From contig NZ_BDBV01000026.1 of NCBI RefSeq assembly GCF_001613165.1, positions 1-37,836 on the forward strand: DNA of 37,836 nucleotides. Direction: 5' to 3'. A program made the position numbers and the translations under genes. Positions 35,667-37,836 of this stretch are shown here, piece after piece; the stretch's first letter is position 1, and every line of letters starts with the position of its first letter. This stretch comes from Nocardia mexicana NBRC 108244 (GTDB taxonomy: Bacteria; Actinomycetota; Actinomycetes; Mycobacteriales; Mycobacteriaceae). The notes under the pieces are model-generated. The model was given only the letters and a program-made list of their open reading frames with translations. It made no database searches and was not told the DNA's origin.

Positions 35667-35704
35667 GGGGACGGTTCGTGAGGTTTCACAATTGTGCCGT
35701 CCCC
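35667..35704 (-). terminator. Possible terminator after the DoxX-like gene
   Basis: GGGGACGG (35667-35674) pairs with CCGTCCCC (35697-35704) about 60 bases past the DoxX stop codon. The loop contains the perfect palindrome CACAATTGTG (35687-35696), which could instead be a protein-binding site. Confidence 0.4.
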
Positions 35705-35765
35705 GCCGCCGCTGGTAGTTCGCCCGGAAATGCCGAGTATTGCCGCGAATACCTCCGCCGTTCGA

Positions 35766-36182
35766 TCAACCGAGGCTGAAAAGCGGCCCCGTGATCGTCA
35801 ATCCGAGATCGGACACGTGCGCGAAGAAGGCGAACAGCATGAGCGCCGCACCCGCCAGTGCGAGGTCCTTGTTGAATTGGATCATCTCGGTCTGCTTCGC
35901 CTGGGCGTCGGTTTCCTTCCAGAACGGATGCATCAGGACCGCGGTCGGCAGCAGGAACACCAACAGCAACAGCGCCCCGAGGTCGGCCCACACGCCGAGC
36001 AGGATGCTCACCGCGCCCAGCACCTGCAGCACACCCGATCCGAGCACCGCCAGTTTCGCGGCGGGCACACCCTTGCTCTCGGCGTAGGGCACCATCGCGT
36101 CGGGCTGGCTGAGATGCCCGAACGCCGAACCGAGGAACAACACGACGAACAAGATCCGCCCGATCAGCACCAGAACATCCAT
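35766..36182 (-). CDS. DoxX-family membrane protein
   Basis: Integral membrane protein of 138 residues with four helices: LVLIGRILFVVLFLGSAFGH, AKLAVLGSGVLQVLGAVSIL, GALLLLVFLLPTAVLMHPFW and LALAGAALMLFAFFAHVSDL. The R-x-L-F...GSAFGHL start and the LMHPFWKETD loop are typical of DoxX/YphA-type proteins, some of which act in redox homeostasis. ATG 36182 (MDVLVLIGR) is chosen over an upstream start because GAGGAG precedes it and it gives family length. It lies alone; a BTAD-type regulator gene ends 210 bases upstream on the same strand. Confidence 0.87.
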   Translation of the reverse strand: MDVLVLIGRILFVVLFLGSAFGHLSQPDAMVPYAESKGVPAAKLAVLGSGVLQVLGAVSILLGVWADLGALLLLVFLLPTAVLMHPFWKETDAQAKQTEMIQFNKDLALAGAALMLFAFFAHVSDLGLTITGPLFSLG

Positions 36183-36392
36183 GGACAGCGCTCCTCTGTG
36201 TCGTCGGCAGGACGGCGGTACACAACGGCAGGTCGCCTGCCGGGCTGGTAATGCAGTATTCAACTACCTTCCCGGCGAGAAATTCCCGGCAGTACAGCGG
36301 CCCGCCGATGCTGGGCCGGTCGGGATCACCGGCGTCTCATCCTGTGAGAATACCGAGGTCTGGGACTTTTCAGGCCGGTATGCGGCGGCGAG
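36183..36392. other. DoxX upstream region
   Basis: 210 bases without a gene between the regulator stop and the DoxX start; presumably the DoxX promoter. No hairpin or operator stands out. Confidence 0.35.
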
Positions 36393-37836
36393 TTACCCGC
36401 AGACCAGTTCGGGCGCGGCGCGCTCGGTTTCGCCGGGGCCGTGGTGCAGCACATCCGGCTGCAGCGATTCCAGATCCGCCCGGGCACGCCGCAGCAGAGC
36501 TGCGGCGCGGGCACGGAAGACTTCGGCGGCAGCGGGATCGCCGACGAGATCCGCCAGATCAGCCAGCACGCCGTCCGTGGGCCCGAAAACAGCCGTCCCA
36601 CCGGCCAGTCCGATCAGGGTCCCCGAGCAGTGCCGCAGCTCCTCCAGCAGGTCACGGGCCACCTCGACTTCGCCGAGCGCCACCGCAGCCCGCGCGCGGA
36701 ACGCCGCCATCACCGGCCAGTAGAAGTCGCGGCGGACCGCAGGATGACGCCGGAACACGGTGCGGGCGCCGTCCCGGTCCCCCGCGTGGATCAGCGCCAT
36801 CGCGTAGATCTGGGCGACCAGCTCCGGCTCGACCTCGTACAGCGCGGCCAGCCGATCGGCCGGGCCGGACAGGTCGTTGCGCGCCCACGCCACGGTGAGC
36901 GCGCCGATCAGCAGCGTCTCATCCTCGTTGGCGACGCCCGACTGCCGCATCCGGGCGTCGAACCGCCGATACTCCGCCTCGGCCGCCTCGAGGTCGCCGC
37001 ACAGCACCGCCGACACGGCCGAGAACGCGGGCAGGATGTCCAGCAGGGATCGCAGTTGCCCGGCCGACGCGTACTCGAGTGCGCGGGTCATATGACGGCT
37101 CGCCGCGCGCAGGTCCGAGACCCGGCAGGCGGCGCGGAACCGCAAATAGTGGGCGACGGCCTGATATTCGGGCAGTCGCGCCGACCGGGCCGCGCGCAGC
37201 AGATCGTCCGCGACGCGATCCCAGCCGTCCAGCATGGCCGGGCCGGTGATCACGTGGGCGAGCGCGTTGAGCGCGGCACACAGCAGCTCCGGGTCGCCGG
37301 TCGCCTCGGCCGCGTCGACCGCCTCGCGCGCCCAGCGGTGCACCTGCTCGGTGGCACCGACGACCTCGGATTCCAGCACCAGGGCCACCAGCACCCGGGC
37401 CCGCTCGGCCGGTGTATCCACCTGCGCCAGAGTCGATTCCAGCAATCGCGTCAGAGACCGGTCCGGTGCCCGCCAGTCCCGGATTCCCGTGAGCACGGGC
37501 GCGCGCCAGCAGGTGAGTGCCCGCACTCGCAGCGCCGTGTCATCGATGTCCGACGCCAGCTGCACCGCGCGCTGCCGGACGGCCCGCGCGGCCAGGGTGC
37601 GGCCGCCGTAGGCCAGGCTCCCGGTGAGCGCGCACAGGGCCTCCACCAGTGCGCGGCGATCACCATCATCGGCCGAATCCCCTGCGTGCCCGGCCAATTC
37701 GTGCAGAGCGACCGCGGCCTGCCAGTGTTCGGCCGCATCGGCCCGCGCGCCGCCGCCATCGCAGCGGAGGGCCGCCGCGACCACGTAGCCGAGCGCGTGC
37801 GTCGCGGTCGACCGCGCGGCGCCGCGGGCCGCGTGC
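36393..37836 (-). CDS. C-terminal part of a TPR-rich AfsR/BTAD-type regulator (start beyond window)
   Basis: The frame stays open to the window edge, so only the C-terminal about 480 residues are present. The protein is a chain of helical pairs of TPR type: AAEHWQAAVALHELAG, ALRVRALTCWRAPVL, VHRWAREAVDAAEATGDPEL, GDLEAAEAEYRRFDARMRQ, HAGDRDGARTVFRRHPAVRR and ALGEVEVARDLLEELRH. This arrangement is typical of the end of large actinobacterial regulators (BTAD/SARP or LuxR type with an ATPase core followed by TPRs). The DNA-binding and ATPase parts would be upstream, outside the window, so the exact class is inferred. A GTG at 37784 is internal, not the start. Confidence 0.7.
   Translation of the reverse strand, partial: HAARGAARSTATHALGYVVAAALRCDGGGARADAAEHWQAAVALHELAGHAGDSADDGDRRALVEALCALTGSLAYGGRTLAARAVRQRAVQLASDIDDTALRVRALTCWRAPVLTGIRDWRAPDRSLTRLLESTLAQVDTPAERARVLVALVLESEVVGATEQVHRWAREAVDAAEATGDPELLCAALNALAHVITGPAMLDGWDRVADDLLRAARSARLPEYQAVAHYLRFRAACRVSDLRAASRHMTRALEYASAGQLRSLLDILPAFSAVSAVLCGDLEAAEAEYRRFDARMRQSGVANEDETLLIGALTVAWARNDLSGPADRLAALYEVEPELVAQIYAMALIHAGDRDGARTVFRRHPAVRRDFYWPVMAAFRARAAVALGEVEVARDLLEELRHCSGTLIGLAGGTAVFGPTDGVLADLADLVGDPAAAEVFRARAAALLRRARADLESLQPDVLHHGPGETERAAPELVCG

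Overview
The window is high-GC DNA with strongly GC-biased third codon positions. It has frequent GTG and TTG starts, terminator hairpins without U-tracts, a DUF397/XRE-DUF5753 pair, a DUF222-HNH gene, a HelD/HelR-type ATPase and a BTAD/AfsR-type regulator. This points to a mycolic-acid actinomycete, most likely Nocardia or a close relative. The core genes keep the order I remember from Mycobacterium tuberculosis: universal stress protein, uvrA, infC-rpmI-rplT, tsnR-like methyltransferase, pheS-pheT. All of these lie on the minus strand here and are separated by accessory blocks.

Layout. 1-3046: pheT (C-terminus cut by the window edge) and pheS. 3047-18788: accessory island between pheS and the TrmH/SpoU gene. 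It holds a TetR plus F420-dependent oxidoreductase operon, a MFS plus DoxX operon with a divergent TetR and a clear promoter/operator, and an XRE-DUF5753/DUF397 pair with two possible small divergent genes. It continues with a TetR plus small membrane protein operon, an ABM-like protein, a large MFS transporter fused to a 12-residue-repeat linker and three carboxypeptidase-regulatory-like domains, and a membrane-anchored trypsin-like protease with a C-terminal zinc ribbon. It ends with a DUF222-HNH gene behind a LexA-type SOS box and a broken DpnII/MboI-type nuclease gene. 18789-21279: TrmH methyltransferase, rplT, rpmI and infC; infC appears to start at ATC. 21698-26160: DUF1844 gene, a SUMF1-domain gene with a partial decayed duplicate, an alpha/beta hydrolase, and a translationally coupled pair of unknown genes, with minisatellite-like arrays between them. 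26191-29305: a REP-like inverted pair and uvrA. 29540-36182: a ketoacyl-synthase-like gene, a PAS-PAS-GGDEF cyclase, the HelD/HelR-type ATPase, the universal stress protein and a second DoxX-like gene. 36393 to the end: the C-terminal part of a TPR-rich AfsR/BTAD-type regulator.

How they work together. The core genes supply translation (PheST, IF-3, L35, L20, RNA methylation) and nucleotide excision repair. Much of the accessory content fits antibiotic and stress handling: two 14-TM drug-exporter-type MFS proteins, TetR switches, DoxX proteins, an RNA polymerase-recycling ATPase and a universal stress protein. Several intergenic regions carry unrelated short tandem arrays (periods of about 17, 18, 23, 24-28 and 65 bp), an unusual density. 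No tRNA, rRNA, CRISPR array or intact insertion sequence was seen. All family assignments come from reading the sequence and from memory; no database search was run.
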